Assembly: GCF_003205615.1 (NCBI RefSeq)
Contig: NZ_PYBV01000012.1
Span: 33,810-97,809 of the forward strand
DNA length: 64,000 bases
Reading direction: 5' to 3'
Source: Micromonospora arborensis
Lineage (GTDB): Bacteria; Actinomycetota; Actinomycetes; Mycobacteriales; Micromonosporaceae
The position numbers and the translations under genes are program-made. How positions within the stretch are numbered: the stretch's first letter is position 1; each line of letters starts with the position of its first letter. Of the stretch, positions 35,390 to 45,703 are shown piece after piece. Below the pieces are notes generated by a model, which worked only from the letters and a program-made list of their open reading frames with translations, was not told the origin of the DNA and ran no database searches.

Positions 35390-37123
35390 GTGGCAGCCCG
35401 GACGCCCGTGCTCGAGACGTTCCCGGCACTACGCGCCTGGCAGCGCAAGGCCCTCGTGGAGTACCTGCGTCGGCGTACCGAGGACTTCACCGCGGTCGCC
35501 ACGCCGGGCGCCGGCAAGACGACGTTCGCCCTGCGGATCGCTGCCGAGCTGCTCGGTGACGGCACCGTCGAAGCGGTCACCGTGGTCGCACCGACCGAGC
35601 ACCTGAAGAACCAGTGGTCCGAAGCCGCGGCCCGGGTGGGCATCCAACTCGACGCCGCCTTCCGCAACGCGGATCTGCACTCCGCAGCCGACTTCCACGG
35701 CGCGGTCGTCACCTATGCCCAGGTGGGGATGGCCCCGCAGGTGCACCGGCGGCGGACCATGACCCGGCGCACCCTGGTCATCCTCGACGAGATCCACCAC
35801 GCCGGCGACTCCCGCTCCTGGGGCGACGGGGTGAAGAACGCCTTCGAACCCGCCGTACGCCGGTTGATGCTCACCGGGACACCGTTCCGCTCCGACGACA
35901 ACCCCATCCCGTTCGTCAGCTACGAGCGGGGCGGCGACGGGCTGCTGCGCTCCCGCGCCGACTCGGTGTACGGCTACTCCGACGCGCTGCGCGACGGGGT
36001 GGTCCGGCCGGTGCTCTTCCTGGCGTACTCCGGGGAGACTCGCTGGCGGACCAACGCGGGCGAGGAGTTGGCCGCCCGCCTCGGCGAGCCGATGACGCAG
36101 GACCTGGTGGCGCAGGCGTGGCGTACCGCCCTGGACCCCGCGGGGGACTGGATGCCGCAGGTGCTGCGGGCCGCCGACGCCCGACTCACCGTGCTGCGCA
36201 ATGCGGGGATGGCCGACGCCGGTGGTCTGATCATCGCCACCGACCAGCAGACCGCCCGCTCGTACGCCAAGCTCATCGAGCAGGTGACCGGCGAGAAGGC
36301 CGCCGTGGTGCTCTCCGACGACCAGGGCGCTTCCGCACGGATCGCGACGTTCGCGGCGTCCGACCAGCGCTGGCTGGTCGCGGTGCGGATGGTGTCCGAG
36401 GGGGTCGACATCCCGCGACTCGCGGTCGGGGTCTACGCCACCAGCGCCAGCACACCGCTCTACTTCGCCCAGGCGATCGGTCGGTTCGTGCGGGCCCGTC
36501 GACCCGGGGAGACCGCGTCGGTCTTCCTGCCCAGCGTGCCGCACCTGCTCGGGCTGGCCAGCGAGATGGAGACCGAGCGGGACCACGTGCTCGGCAAACC
36601 CAAAGAGTCCGACGGGTTCGACGACGACCTGCTGGAACGGGCCCAGCGCGACGACCAGGCCAGCGGCGAGTTGGAGAAGCGGTTCGCCGCGCTCTCGGCC
36701 ACCGCCGAGCTGGATCAGGTGATCTTCGACGGGGCGTCGTTCGGCACCGCGGCTCAGGCCGGCACCCCCGAGGAAGAGGAATACCTCGGCCTGCCCGGCC
36801 TGCTCACCGCCGACCAGGTCTCCCTGTTGCTGACCAAACGTCAGGCTGCCCAACTCGCCGCCCAACGCCGCCGTAGCGCCGACGGGGCCGCTCAGCCGGC
36901 CGCTGCGCCCACCGCAGCGCCTCCGGCACCCCTGAGCGCCGCTCAGCGCCGAGTGGCGCTCCGACGCCAACTGAACGCTCTGGTGGCCGCCCGACACCAC
37001 CGTACCGGCCAACCCCACGGCAAGATCCATGCCGAGTTGCGCCGGCTCTGCGGTGGCCCTCCGAGCGCCCAGGCCACCATCGAGCAGCTCGAGGAACGCA
37101 TCGCCACCGTCCAGACCCTCTGA
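35390..37123 (+). CDS. DEAD/DEAH-box helicase, SSL2-like
   Basis: The 577-residue protein has helicase motif I ATPGAGKTT (residues 38-46), Ia (TVVAPTEHLKNQW), II DEIHH (DEAH variant), III LTGTPFRS, and a second RecA domain with VRMVSEGVDIP and the QAIGRFVRARR motif VI. The C-terminal 150 residues are Ala/Pro-rich with a coiled-coil-like end. It resembles SSL2/UvrB-type superfamily 2 helicases and probably remodels nucleic acids, but no defence partners are adjacent. GTG 35390 has GAGAGGAG upstream. The 188 bases before it hold no gene. Confidence 0.88.
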   Translation: MAARTPVLETFPALRAWQRKALVEYLRRRTEDFTAVATPGAGKTTFALRIAAELLGDGTVEAVTVVAPTEHLKNQWSEAAARVGIQLDAAFRNADLHSAADFHGAVVTYAQVGMAPQVHRRRTMTRRTLVILDEIHHAGDSRSWGDGVKNAFEPAVRRLMLTGTPFRSDDNPIPFVSYERGGDGLLRSRADSVYGYSDALRDGVVRPVLFLAYSGETRWRTNAGEELAARLGEPMTQDLVAQAWRTALDPAGDWMPQVLRAADARLTVLRNAGMADAGGLIIATDQQTARSYAKLIEQVTGEKAAVVLSDDQGASARIATFAASDQRWLVAVRMVSEGVDIPRLAVGVYATSASTPLYFAQAIGRFVRARRPGETASVFLPSVPHLLGLASEMETERDHVLGKPKESDGFDDDLLERAQRDDQASGELEKRFAALSATAELDQVIFDGASFGTAAQAGTPEEEEYLGLPGLLTADQVSLLLTKRQAAQLAAQRRRSADGAAQPAAAPTAAPPAPLSAAQRRVALRRQLNALVAARHHRTGQPHGKIHAELRRLCGGPPSAQATIEQLEERIATVQTL

Positions 37124-37516
37124 CCCAGCCGCCCCACCGGCACCGCCCTCGCGCCTGCGCGACACCTGGCGGCGGTTGGCGGCGGTGCAGCCTCACGGGG
37201 TTCAGCGGACAAATGACCCAAATGGGCCGGGAATGACCTGAACTCCGATGCCTCGGGGAATGATCCACTCCGGATCGCCGACCTGGGGGCATCCGGGCGG
37301 GGTGATGCGCCAACATCGCCGAGATGGTGTCGATCATCGTCGTGCCGAATCGGCCAACGCGGCAAAACCGGCCAAAAGGCCGCTGGGTCGGGCTGTACCT
37401 GGCCTTGAGTCGCGCTGTGCCTGCCGTTGAGTCGCCCTGCGCCTTCCCTGCGCCGGAACGGGCCGCGGTGGCCGGGGCCCGCGATCTACGAATGCCCGCT
37501 CCGGCCGCACCACCTC

Positions 37517-37826
37517 GCCAAGATCATGCTCGATCCGGGATCGAGTGGTGTCGGCGCGTCGGTGAGGCAACTACTTCCTGGCAACGCCGTTGCGTTAGGG
37601 CTGTGATCGGCGGGTCAACCCGTGCTGGACAACGGGGCTCCCTGGTGGATCAGGTGGTGAGAGAGGTTCGCGCCGATCTTGCGGTTGTGGTTGTCGACAT
37701 GAGATGGAATGCCCCTTGTGTCGGGACAGGAAGTGCAAGATCGCGGGGCGAGACGACGCTGGTTGACGAACAGCCGTTCCGCCTAACGCAACGGCGTTGA
37801 CTTCCTGGATCGAGCGCGATCTTGGC
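37517..37826. repeat. Palindromic repeat split by an insertion
   Basis: GCCAAGATCATGCTCGATCC (37517-37536) pairs with 37807-37826 with two mismatches. Removing the MITE and one copy of its target site brings the arms to within about 43 bases, a hairpin like the others found between convergent genes in this window. Confidence 0.6.
37573..37808. mobile_element. Candidate MITE: 18-bp perfect TIRs, 9-bp target duplication
   Basis: The direct repeat ACTTCCTGG at 37573-37581 and 37800-37808 immediately flanks CAACGCCGTTGCGTTAGG (37582-37599) and its exact complement (37782-37799). The 218-bp element has no ORF of its own. TIR and target duplication size suit a non-autonomous derivative of an insertion sequence. 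Its interior contains an arm (37727-37745) 18/19 identical to part of the palindrome at 53696-53714. Confidence 0.8.
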
Positions 37827-37871
37827 GCGGGGCGCGGGGCGCGGGGCGCGGACGTGCGAGGTGCGGGTAGG

Positions 37872-37914
37872 AAAAAGCCGACCGGAGGCACCCTGGGGGT
37901 GTCTCCGGCCGGCT
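37872..37914 (-). terminator. Rho-independent terminator of the DUF7455 gene
   Basis: On the minus strand AGCCGGCCGGAGACACCC pairs with GGGTGCCTCCGGTCGGCT with few mismatches around a short loop, followed by TTTTTC (37871-37876 region). It lies 17 bases past the stop. Confidence 0.8.
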
Positions 37915-37930
37915 ATGTCGGTTTGCGGAT

Positions 37931-38164
37931 CTAGTTCGCCATCAGATCGGCGCCACGCCAGCTGAAATCGGGCTCCGTTGCGAACCGCTCGGTGATCTTC
38001 ACGAGATCCTCCGCGTACTTGTTCGCGTGGTGCCCGCAGAACACCAGCTCGCTCCCACCCGCCAGAGTGATCCGGAGCTTCCCGGCAGCATTGCAGCGGT
38101 CGCACCGTTCATCGGCGGCTGGGGGTGCCACCGTCTCGGGCGGCGGCGTGAGGGTCGGGGTCAT
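37931..38164 (-). CDS. DUF7455 small zinc-ribbon-like protein
   Basis: The 77-residue protein has the family text PTLTPPPE..., ERCDRCNAAGKLR, LAGGSELVFCGHHANKYAEDL, with a CxxC plus C-x-H-H set that could bind zinc. ATG 38164 has AGGAGG upstream; ATG 38197 is less likely. The family often sits beside the principal sigma factor gene in actinomycetes, as here (245 bases upstream region shared). Confidence 0.85.
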   Translation of the reverse strand: MTPTLTPPPETVAPPAADERCDRCNAAGKLRITLAGGSELVFCGHHANKYAEDLVKITERFATEPDFSWRGADLMAN

Positions 38165-38409
38165 CGCCTTCCTCCTCTGGTCGTCACCGATGAACAATCT
38201 CTTCGGTCGTTGCTCACCTATGGTGCAACACCCTTACTAGGCACTGCCTTCCCTGTGTGCCCGCGGGGGACCGAGGTCACACCTGGCAGGGACAGTGTGC
38301 CGTGCACCCAGGGTGCCACGTCAACGATCACATTCGTGCATCCGGACGATCACCATCTGGTGTTGCACGCCAGGTGGTCAAAACGACACGTTCGGTTGAC
38401 GAAACCCGC

Positions 38410-39999
<1,590 letters not shown>

Positions 40000-40144
40000 G
40001 AATGACCTTCCGGAGGCGAAGAGCGGGCACGGCCGGGTCGTCCGGCACAGCGGGGGTCAACCGTGGCCGGGCGATGTGGTTGAGGGACCCCCGCGTCCCG
40101 GGCCGGCCGGTGATCGGCGGTCCGTGGCGCGTGGGCAGGGGTGA

Positions 40145-40150
40145 ATTGTA
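40145..40150 (-). promoter_or_regulatory. TACAAT -10-like element upstream of hrdB
   Basis: TACAAT on the minus strand matches the vegetative -10 consensus in five of six bases. It lies 145 bases before the hrdB start. No clear -35 was identified. Confidence 0.3.
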
Positions 40151-40289
40151 ACGCCGTCTGCGGCGATCATCCTGCGCCGCACTGTGTAACGACGGTGGGA
40201 CCGCTGATTCGGCGCTGATGTGGACTTTGTAAGGATGATACTCGCGCGTGGCCGGGAACACCCCGGTCGTGCGGGAAGGGGACGTTGGG

Positions 40290-41111
40290 ATGCACCGTTC
40301 GGCGCCGTCAAGTCGGGAACTTCTGGCGATCGCCCTCGACGTGGCGCGGGCCGCGGCGGCCACCGCGTACCGGATGCGAGTCGAGGGTGTCTCCGTGGCC
40401 GCGACCAAGAGTACGGTCACCGACGTCGTCACCGCTGCCGACCGGGCGGTGGAGCGGCAGGTGCTCGACGCGCTGAGGCAACTGCGGCCGGACGACGCGG
40501 TGCTCGGCGAGGAGTACGGCACGGGGGACACCGGGCCGGTCGCGCCGGGCGGAGTGCGGTGGATCGTCGACCCGATCGACGGCACCGTCAACTACCTCTA
40601 CGGGCTGCCGTACAGCGCGGTGTCGCTGGCCGCCGAGGTGGACGGGGTGGTGGTCGCCGGTGTCGTGCGCAACGTGAGCACCGGCGAGGAGTGGACGGCC
40701 ACGGCCGGGGGCGGCGCCTGGCGCGACGGTGTGCGGCTGCGCTGCTCCGGCGAGGCGGACCTGGGGCAGGCGCTGGTCGGCACCGGGTTCGGCTATGCCG
40801 CCGACCGCCGCGCGCACCAGGCCACGGTGGTGGCCGGGCTGATCGCACACGTACGGGACATCCGCCGGCTCGGTGCCGCCGCGCTGGACCTCTGCCTGGT
40901 CGCGGAGGGGCGGCTCGACGCGTACTTCGAGAAGGGCCTCGCGGCCTGGGACCTGGCGGCGGGCGGGCTGGTGGCCGCCGAGGCGGGTGTGCGAGTCGCC
41001 GGCCTGGCGGGTCGGCCGCCGGGACCGGACCTGGTGGTCGCGGCCCCGCCCGCGCTCTTCGCTCCGCTGCACGACCGGCTGGCCGAGTTGGACGCCGCCG
41101 GCGGCCCCTGA
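40290..41111 (+). CDS. Inositol monophosphatase family protein
   Basis: The 273-residue protein has the inositol phosphatase metal motif WIVDPIDGTVNYLYG and the second motif WDLAAGGLVAAEAG. Substrates in this family include inositol phosphate and fructose-1,6-bisphosphate. GEEYG at residues 71-75 provides the first metal-binding Glu. ATG 40290 has AAGGGGA upstream; the start at 40248 has none. Confidence 0.92.
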   Translation: MHRSAPSSRELLAIALDVARAAAATAYRMRVEGVSVAATKSTVTDVVTAADRAVERQVLDALRQLRPDDAVLGEEYGTGDTGPVAPGGVRWIVDPIDGTVNYLYGLPYSAVSLAAEVDGVVVAGVVRNVSTGEEWTATAGGGAWRDGVRLRCSGEADLGQALVGTGFGYAADRRAHQATVVAGLIAHVRDIRRLGAAALDLCLVAEGRLDAYFEKGLAAWDLAAGGLVAAEAGVRVAGLAGRPPGPDLVVAAPPALFAPLHDRLAELDAAGGP

Positions 41112-41147
41112 TCGGCCGACCGGCGACGGGACCGGCTGGTTACGCGG

Positions 41148-41678
41148 TCACTTGGCGGCCGGCGACGGGCAGGCGCCCTTGGGCGCCTCCGGCGGCCCCG
41201 CGTCACCGAGGGACTGGTTGACCTCGGTCGTGGTGGCGAGTTGCTGGAAGTTGTTGCCCAGGATCACGTCCACGACGTCGTCGGTGCGCTTCTCGTCGTA
41301 GTCCCACTTGGCGTTGTTGAGGAAGTACGCCTGCAGCAGGTGCGCGGAACCGACGGCCTTGGGGCCGTACCGCAGCACGGCCACGTTGGGGACTCCCTTG
41401 GGGGCGTTGCCGACCTTCTGGACCTGGAACTTCCGGTTGCGGAAGTCGTCCGCGACGGCGCCGGCCCGGCCACCCTCGTCGGTCGCGTTCAACACATTGA
41501 TCTTGACGTCCTTGGGCTCGTGCAGAGTCAGGTCGGCCAGCGGCCAGCCGTCTGGGCACCCCGCGGCCGTGCCTGCGTTTCCCTGGCTGTCCCGGACGAT
41601 GGCGGTGACCACGAATGCCAGAGCCAACACCCCCAGCAGGCCGACGACGACGAGTGCTCGCACTCGCGCAAAACTCAT
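41148..41678 (-). CDS. LytR C-terminal domain membrane protein
   Basis: The 176-residue protein has one N-terminal membrane helix (about residues 9-28) and an extracytoplasmic domain with the LytR_C pattern (DVKINVLNATDEGGRAGAVA, VPNVAVLRYGPKAVGSAHLL). The domain is found at the end of LCP cell-wall ligases and alone in actinomycetes, where its function is unclear. Confidence 0.85.
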   Translation of the reverse strand: MSFARVRALVVVGLLGVLALAFVVTAIVRDSQGNAGTAAGCPDGWPLADLTLHEPKDVKINVLNATDEGGRAGAVADDFRNRKFQVQKVGNAPKGVPNVAVLRYGPKAVGSAHLLQAYFLNNAKWDYDEKRTDDVVDVILGNNFQQLATTTEVNQSLGDAGPPEAPKGACPSPAAK

Positions 41679-42096
41679 CTGGGCACTCCCGGGACTTCAG
41701 GTGGGTGGCGGCAGCCGGCAACCATCGGACTGGCCGTCGGCCGTCGAATACGCCGCTGAGGTTAACGGTTGTCCGGCCGTCGCGTGGAAACAGCCCGACA
41801 TGCCGGCGCGCCGACCGCGAACCAGGTACTACTACCCCTATCTTCGTGTCGCCTGAATCACATTGGGAACAACTTCGCGTGCGGGGGCGTACATCTCAGC
41901 CGCAAGGGCGGTATACATGCCTCGCCCAAGGGGGGGTAAGGTTCCGCGCTCGCAGGGGAGTCGCCTCAGCGAGCTCGACCCGTTCGGTCCTCGGGTCGGG
42001 TGCCCGACACAAGTGGTGGCCGGCCAGCGGAACCGAAACAGCGTCGTCCGGCGTTACAACCGGAAGCGACAACATCGATATGGGAGAGTGAAACCG
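41679..42096. other. Non-coding leader of the DUF4193 gene
   Basis: The 418 bases have no credible gene. GGAAC (41866-41870) and CGTA (41888-41891) with a 17-base spacer resemble an ECF-type promoter, giving a leader of roughly 200 bases for the DUF4193 gene. This is a weak match. Confidence 0.35.
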
Positions 42097-42393
42097 ATGG
42101 CCACCGACTACGACGCCCCGCGTCGCGACGAGGTCGACCTCGGCGAGGACAGCCTGGAAGAGCTCAAGGCCCGACGCGTCGACTCACAGTCGGGCGCGGT
42201 GGACGTCGACGAGGCCGAGGTCGCCGAGAGCTTTGAGCTGCCCGGTGCCGATCTGGCCGACGAGGAGCTCACGGTCAAGGTGCTTCCGATGCAGCAGGAC
42301 GAGTTCCGGTGCGCCCGCTGCTTCCTGGTCCACCACCGTAGCCAGCTGGCAGTCGAGCGTAACGGCGAGTTGATCTGTCGCGAGTGCGTCTGA
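42097..42393 (+). CDS. DUF4193 protein
   Basis: The 98-residue protein begins MATDYDAPRRDEVDLGEDSL and ends with a zinc-finger-like FRCARCFLVHHRSQL ... GELICREC (CxxC and CxxC-like ends), as in DUF4193. The acidic central part is typical. Function unknown in this window. ATG 42097 has GGGAGAG about 8 bases upstream. Confidence 0.88.
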   Translation: MATDYDAPRRDEVDLGEDSLEELKARRVDSQSGAVDVDEAEVAESFELPGADLADEELTVKVLPMQQDEFRCARCFLVHHRSQLAVERNGELICRECV

Positions 42394-42405
42394 CAACCAC
42401 GACAC

Positions 42406-42437
42406 CAGCGGCGGCCTCCTGAACGAGGCCGCCGCTG
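42406..42437 (+). terminator. Hairpin terminator after DUF4193 gene
   Basis: CAGCGGCGGCCTC (42406-42418) pairs perfectly with GAGGCCGCCGCTG (42425-42437) around the loop CTGAAC. Confidence 0.8.
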
Positions 42438-42509
42438 TCGGTGTAGGCATGCGGCCGAGGTGGGTACCTGCTTGACTCGTAGCGGGTAGCCACAGCACCG
42501 GGAGGTCTG

Positions 42510-43331
42510 ATGAGCGATCGAGGCGACACCACCGACGGCGGCACGGACGACCTCGGCGCCACTGGCGCCAGCGAGCTCGGCGCCACCGTCGCGGCGTTGA
42601 CCGCGGACGACATCGAGCCGGCCCGACGCCGTCAACTGCTGACCCGGATGGTCGGGCAGGCCCGCGTCCGGGGCATCTCCGACCTGTTCAAGCCGCGTGC
42701 CGCCGTGCGGTGGATGGTCGACACCGTCGCCGAGGTCGCCCCGCACATACCTGTGCGGGACCTGGACACTCTGCGCCGGCACTTCCCCGGCCTGGACGAC
42801 GCGGCCCTGGCCGACCGGCTCATCCGCAACGCGTCCCGCACCACCGCCGCGATCGGCGCGGCCGGTGGGGGAGTCGCCGCCGTCGAGTGGGCGGTCGCCC
42901 CGACCCTGCTCTCCGCGCCGGTGCTGCTCGCCGCCGAAACGGTGGCCGTGGTGGCGGTGGAGCTGAAGCTGGTCGGTGAGCTGCACGAGGTCCACGGTGT
43001 GGAGCTGCCGGTCGGCGGCAGCCAACGGGCCGTCGCCCTGGTGCACTCCTGGGCCACCCAGCGCGGGGTCAACCCGATGGTGCCCGGCGTGGGAGTGGGC
43101 GCGGTGCTCGGCACGGCCGCCCGCAAGGAGCTGCGCGACATGCTGCTGCGGCGCTTCGGTCGCAACCTCACCACGCTCGGGCCGCTCCTGACCGGCGCCG
43201 CGGTGGCCAGCTTCCTCAACCGGCGGGCCACCAGGCAGATGGCCGACCAGCTTCAGGTGGACCTGCGCCGGCGGGGCATCGCCCGGCCTGCGCCCCCGTC
43301 GGCCCTGCCAGGCCCGCCGACCGGCACCTGA
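42510..43331 (+). CDS. Conserved membrane-associated protein, unknown function
   Basis: The 273-residue protein has a hydrophobic middle (about residues 114-150: TTAAIGAAGGGVAAVEWAVA, LLSAPVLLAAETVAVVAVE) and a second hydrophobic part (about 190-230). It has no catalytic motif I recognise. ATG 42510 has GGGAGG upstream. It converges on the DUF3093 gene. Confidence 0.75.
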   Translation: MSDRGDTTDGGTDDLGATGASELGATVAALTADDIEPARRRQLLTRMVGQARVRGISDLFKPRAAVRWMVDTVAEVAPHIPVRDLDTLRRHFPGLDDAALADRLIRNASRTTAAIGAAGGGVAAVEWAVAPTLLSAPVLLAAETVAVVAVELKLVGELHEVHGVELPVGGSQRAVALVHSWATQRGVNPMVPGVGVGAVLGTAARKELRDMLLRRFGRNLTTLGPLLTGAAVASFLNRRATRQMADQLQVDLRRRGIARPAPPSALPGPPTGT

Positions 43332-43350
43332 GCGGGCCGTCGGCGTCCGA

Positions 43351-43878
43351 TCAGGCGGGCTCGCCCGCCGTGGGACCAGAGGGCGCCAGCGCGTCCCGTG
43401 CGGTCAGCACCGCCTCGGCCAGCTCGACCGGGTGCCGCGTGCTCACCACCCAGAACGGCGTCGGGTCGGCCGGGTCGTCGAGCACCACCTGCACGGCGCC
43501 GCCGATCCACGGTCGCTGCACCACGAAGGCGAGCGGGTCCGCGCCAACCCCGAGCACCTCACGGCGACCGGCCGCGTCCAGCGGCACCACGTCGGCCACG
43601 AAGCGCACCGGTAGCCGAGCGTCGTCCACCCGCAGCTCGGAATCGGCGACCCCGACCCGGATCCGACCCAGCCACCACATCCCGGCCGCGCTGAGCGGCA
43701 GCAGCACGACGAACGGCAGCCAGGCGCGGACGCCGGAGGCGCCCATCCAGATCTCGACGGCCAGCAGCGCGGCGGCCACCAGCCCGGCCAGCCACAGCCA
43801 CCAGGGCAGATCCAGCCGTTCGGCGTACGCCGTGCGGGCGGAAACCGGCGGCTGATCGGCGGACGGGGAGGGCGACAT
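43351..43878 (-). CDS. DUF3093 membrane protein
   Basis: The 175-residue protein has two membrane helices (about 26-44 and 52-68) followed by a soluble domain with [21 protein letters not shown] and [16 protein letters not shown], the DUF3093 pattern. It starts at ATG 43878, 90 bases from the divergent dut gene, a common arrangement in actinomycetes. Function unknown. Confidence 0.88.
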   Translation of the reverse strand: MSPSPSADQPPVSARTAYAERLDLPWWLWLAGLVAAALLAVEIWMGASGVRAWLPFVVLLPLSAAGMWWLGRIRVGVADSELRVDDARLPVRFVADVVPLDAAGRREVLGVGADPLAFVVQRPWIGGAVQVVLDDPADPTPFWVVSTRHPVELAEAVLTARDALAPSGPTAGEPA

Positions 43879-43968
43879 GCTCACTCCTGCGAGGGTACGG
43901 CGCACGGCGGCTCGGCGAACCGGCAGGATGGCAGGGTCACCCCGCGAACCGGACAGAAGAGGGGACCC

Positions 43969-44505
43969 GTGACCGACGTCGTACCCGTGCCCGTACAGCT
44001 GCTCGACTCCGAGCTGCCGCTGCCCACGTACTCCCATCCCGGCGACGCCGGGGCCGACCTGGTGGCGGCCGCGGACGTGGAGCTGCCGCCCGGCGGCCGT
44101 GCCCTGGTGCCCACCGGTGTGGCCATCGCGCTGCCGGAGGGGTACGTGGGCCTGGTCCATCCCCGATCCGGTCTGGCGGCCAGGCTCGGCGTGACGGTGC
44201 TCAACGCGCCCGGTACGGTCGACGCCGGCTACCGGGGTGAGATCCTGGTCAACCTGATCAACCATGATCGGGACACGCCGGCGAAGATCTCCCGCGGTGA
44301 CCGGATCGCGCAGCTCGTGATCCAGCAGGTCGCACGGGCGCGGTTCGAGCCGGTGGCCGAGCTGGCCGCGTCCCGGCGCGGGACCGGCGGGCACGGATCC
44401 ACCGGTGGGCACGCCGGGCTGGTGCCGTCGCCGGCGGGCCAGGACCGGGTCGAGCAGCGGCCGGACGAGCCGGGCCGCGGGCAGACCGAAGAGATGGCAG
44501 GGTGA
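43969..44505 (+). CDS. dut: dUTP diphosphatase (dUTPase)
   Basis: dUTPase hydrolyses dUTP to dUMP, keeping uracil out of DNA and supplying dTMP synthesis. The trimeric-type motifs are present: HPGDAGADL (motif I), [11 protein letters not shown] (II), [14 protein letters not shown] (III), [11 protein letters not shown] (IV) and a C-terminal [10 protein letters not shown] (V). The chain continues for about 30 residues beyond motif V, which is unusual and low-complexity. GTG 43969 follows GAGGGG. Confidence 0.95.
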   Translation: MTDVVPVPVQLLDSELPLPTYSHPGDAGADLVAAADVELPPGGRALVPTGVAIALPEGYVGLVHPRSGLAARLGVTVLNAPGTVDAGYRGEILVNLINHDRDTPAKISRGDRIAQLVIQQVARARFEPVAELAASRRGTGGHGSTGGHAGLVPSPAGQDRVEQRPDEPGRGQTEEMAG

Positions 44506-44530
44506 GCGTGAACACCGGAGGGCGGGCGCA

Positions 44531-45193
44531 GTGATCTTCTCCCGAAAGCGGGCCGATGCCGAGCGGCAGACCCGTGACGAGCGGGCCACCGAGGTCCCGG
44601 ACCAGGGTGCCGCGGCGCCGTCGCTGGTGCGCGGCCCGTACGACATCTCCGAGAGCTACGACGACGTGCAGCGACTCGATCTGGGCAGCCTGCACATCCC
44701 GGCGATCGCCGAGGTCGAGGTCCGGGTGCAGGCCGACCCGCAGGGTGTGATCCAGCAGGTGGTGCTGGTGCACGGCGACAACGCGCTCCAGCTGGGTGTC
44801 TTCGCCGCCCCCCGGTCCGAGGGGATCTGGGACGAGGTGCGCGAGGAGATCCGCCAGTCGCTGCTCCGCGACGGTGCCAGCGCGCAGGAGGTCGACGGCG
44901 AGTACGGCCCGGAGCTGCACGCCCAGGTGCGTACCCCGGACGGCCCGACCAACCTTCGGTTCGTCGGCATCGACGGGCCGCGCTGGATGGTCCGCGGCGT
45001 GTTCCAGGGCCCGGTGGCCACCGACCCGGCGGTGGCCGGGCCGCTCGTCGAGTGCCTGGACGGCCTGGTGGTCGACCGTGGCCAGGAGGCGAAGCCGGTC
45101 CGCGAGCCGCTGCCGCTGCGGCTGCCCCGGGAGATCGCCGACCAGGCCGATGCCGAGGCCGGCGACGCCGCCGCCGAGCCGCGCCAGGTCTGA
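44531..45193 (+). CDS. DUF3710 protein
   Basis: The 220-residue protein follows dut by 25 bases, a conserved actinobacterial order. Family text: GPYDISESYDDVQRLDLGSL, VLVHGDNALQLGVFAAPRSE, LRFVGIDGPRWMVRGVFQGP. Function unknown. GTG 44531 follows GGAGGGCG. Confidence 0.88.
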   Translation: MIFSRKRADAERQTRDERATEVPDQGAAAPSLVRGPYDISESYDDVQRLDLGSLHIPAIAEVEVRVQADPQGVIQQVVLVHGDNALQLGVFAAPRSEGIWDEVREEIRQSLLRDGASAQEVDGEYGPELHAQVRTPDGPTNLRFVGIDGPRWMVRGVFQGPVATDPAVAGPLVECLDGLVVDRGQEAKPVREPLPLRLPREIADQADAEAGDAAAEPRQV

Positions 45194-45297
45194 CCCGCGC
45201 CCACCGGCCCGCCGGAACCAACCCCGTCGGCGTACGCTGGCGGCACGGTTCCGGCGTCGCCGGGACCGGCGAGCGTGGAGAGGGTGACGCGGAGGTC

Positions 45298-45678
45298 ATG
45301 ACGACCGACGAGAGCCGGGTGTCGCTGCGGCGCATCCTGCAACGGTTCACCGCCAGCGAGGCCGAGATCGACGCGCAGGAGCTGCGTCGGGAGAGCGCCC
45401 AGTGCGGCGGGATCCCGGCCCAGCAGTGCTCCCGGGGCCAGATGGTCTCGGTCGCTGGTCGGCTGCGCACGGTGGTCTACACGCCGCGCACCAACCTGCC
45501 CACCCTCGAGGCCGACCTGTACGACGGCACCGACGTGGTCACCCTGGTCTGGTTGGGTCGACGGCACATCGCCGGGATCGAGCCGGGCCGGCACCTGACC
45601 GCTCGGGGTCGGGTGGCGGTGCGCGATGACCGCAAGGTCATCTACAACCCCTACTACGAGCTGGACTCGCCGAAGTGA
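45298..45678 (+). CDS. OB-fold nucleic-acid-binding protein
   Basis: The 126-residue protein has an OB-fold (VSVAGRLRTVVYTPRTNLP, LEADLYDGTDVVTLVWLGRR, GRHLTARGRVAV). Short OB-fold proteins of this type sit between DUF3710 and DUF3159 in many actinomycetes. It could bind single-stranded nucleic acid. ATG 45298 is preceded by GGAGG. Confidence 0.85.
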   Translation: MTTDESRVSLRRILQRFTASEAEIDAQELRRESAQCGGIPAQQCSRGQMVSVAGRLRTVVYTPRTNLPTLEADLYDGTDVVTLVWLGRRHIAGIEPGRHLTARGRVAVRDDRKVIYNPYYELDSPK

Positions 45679-45703
45679 CGGCGCTCCGGACGGAAGGCCG
45701 GCG

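Larger units (their letters stand above)
37124..37930. other. Long non-coding region with nested repeats
   Basis: The 807 bases between the convergent helicase and DUF7455 genes contain no credible gene. They hold an old GATC palindrome (37517-37826), a 218-bp MITE inside it, a tandem 7-bp GCGCGGG array (37825-37850) and the DUF7455 terminator. Confidence 0.6.

Noticed and set aside
37124..37930. Frames of 100-160 codons on both strands in the helicase-DUF7455 interval
   Set aside because: They run across the MITE TIRs and palindrome arms, and no homology-like features appear. Base patterns are those of non-coding repeats.
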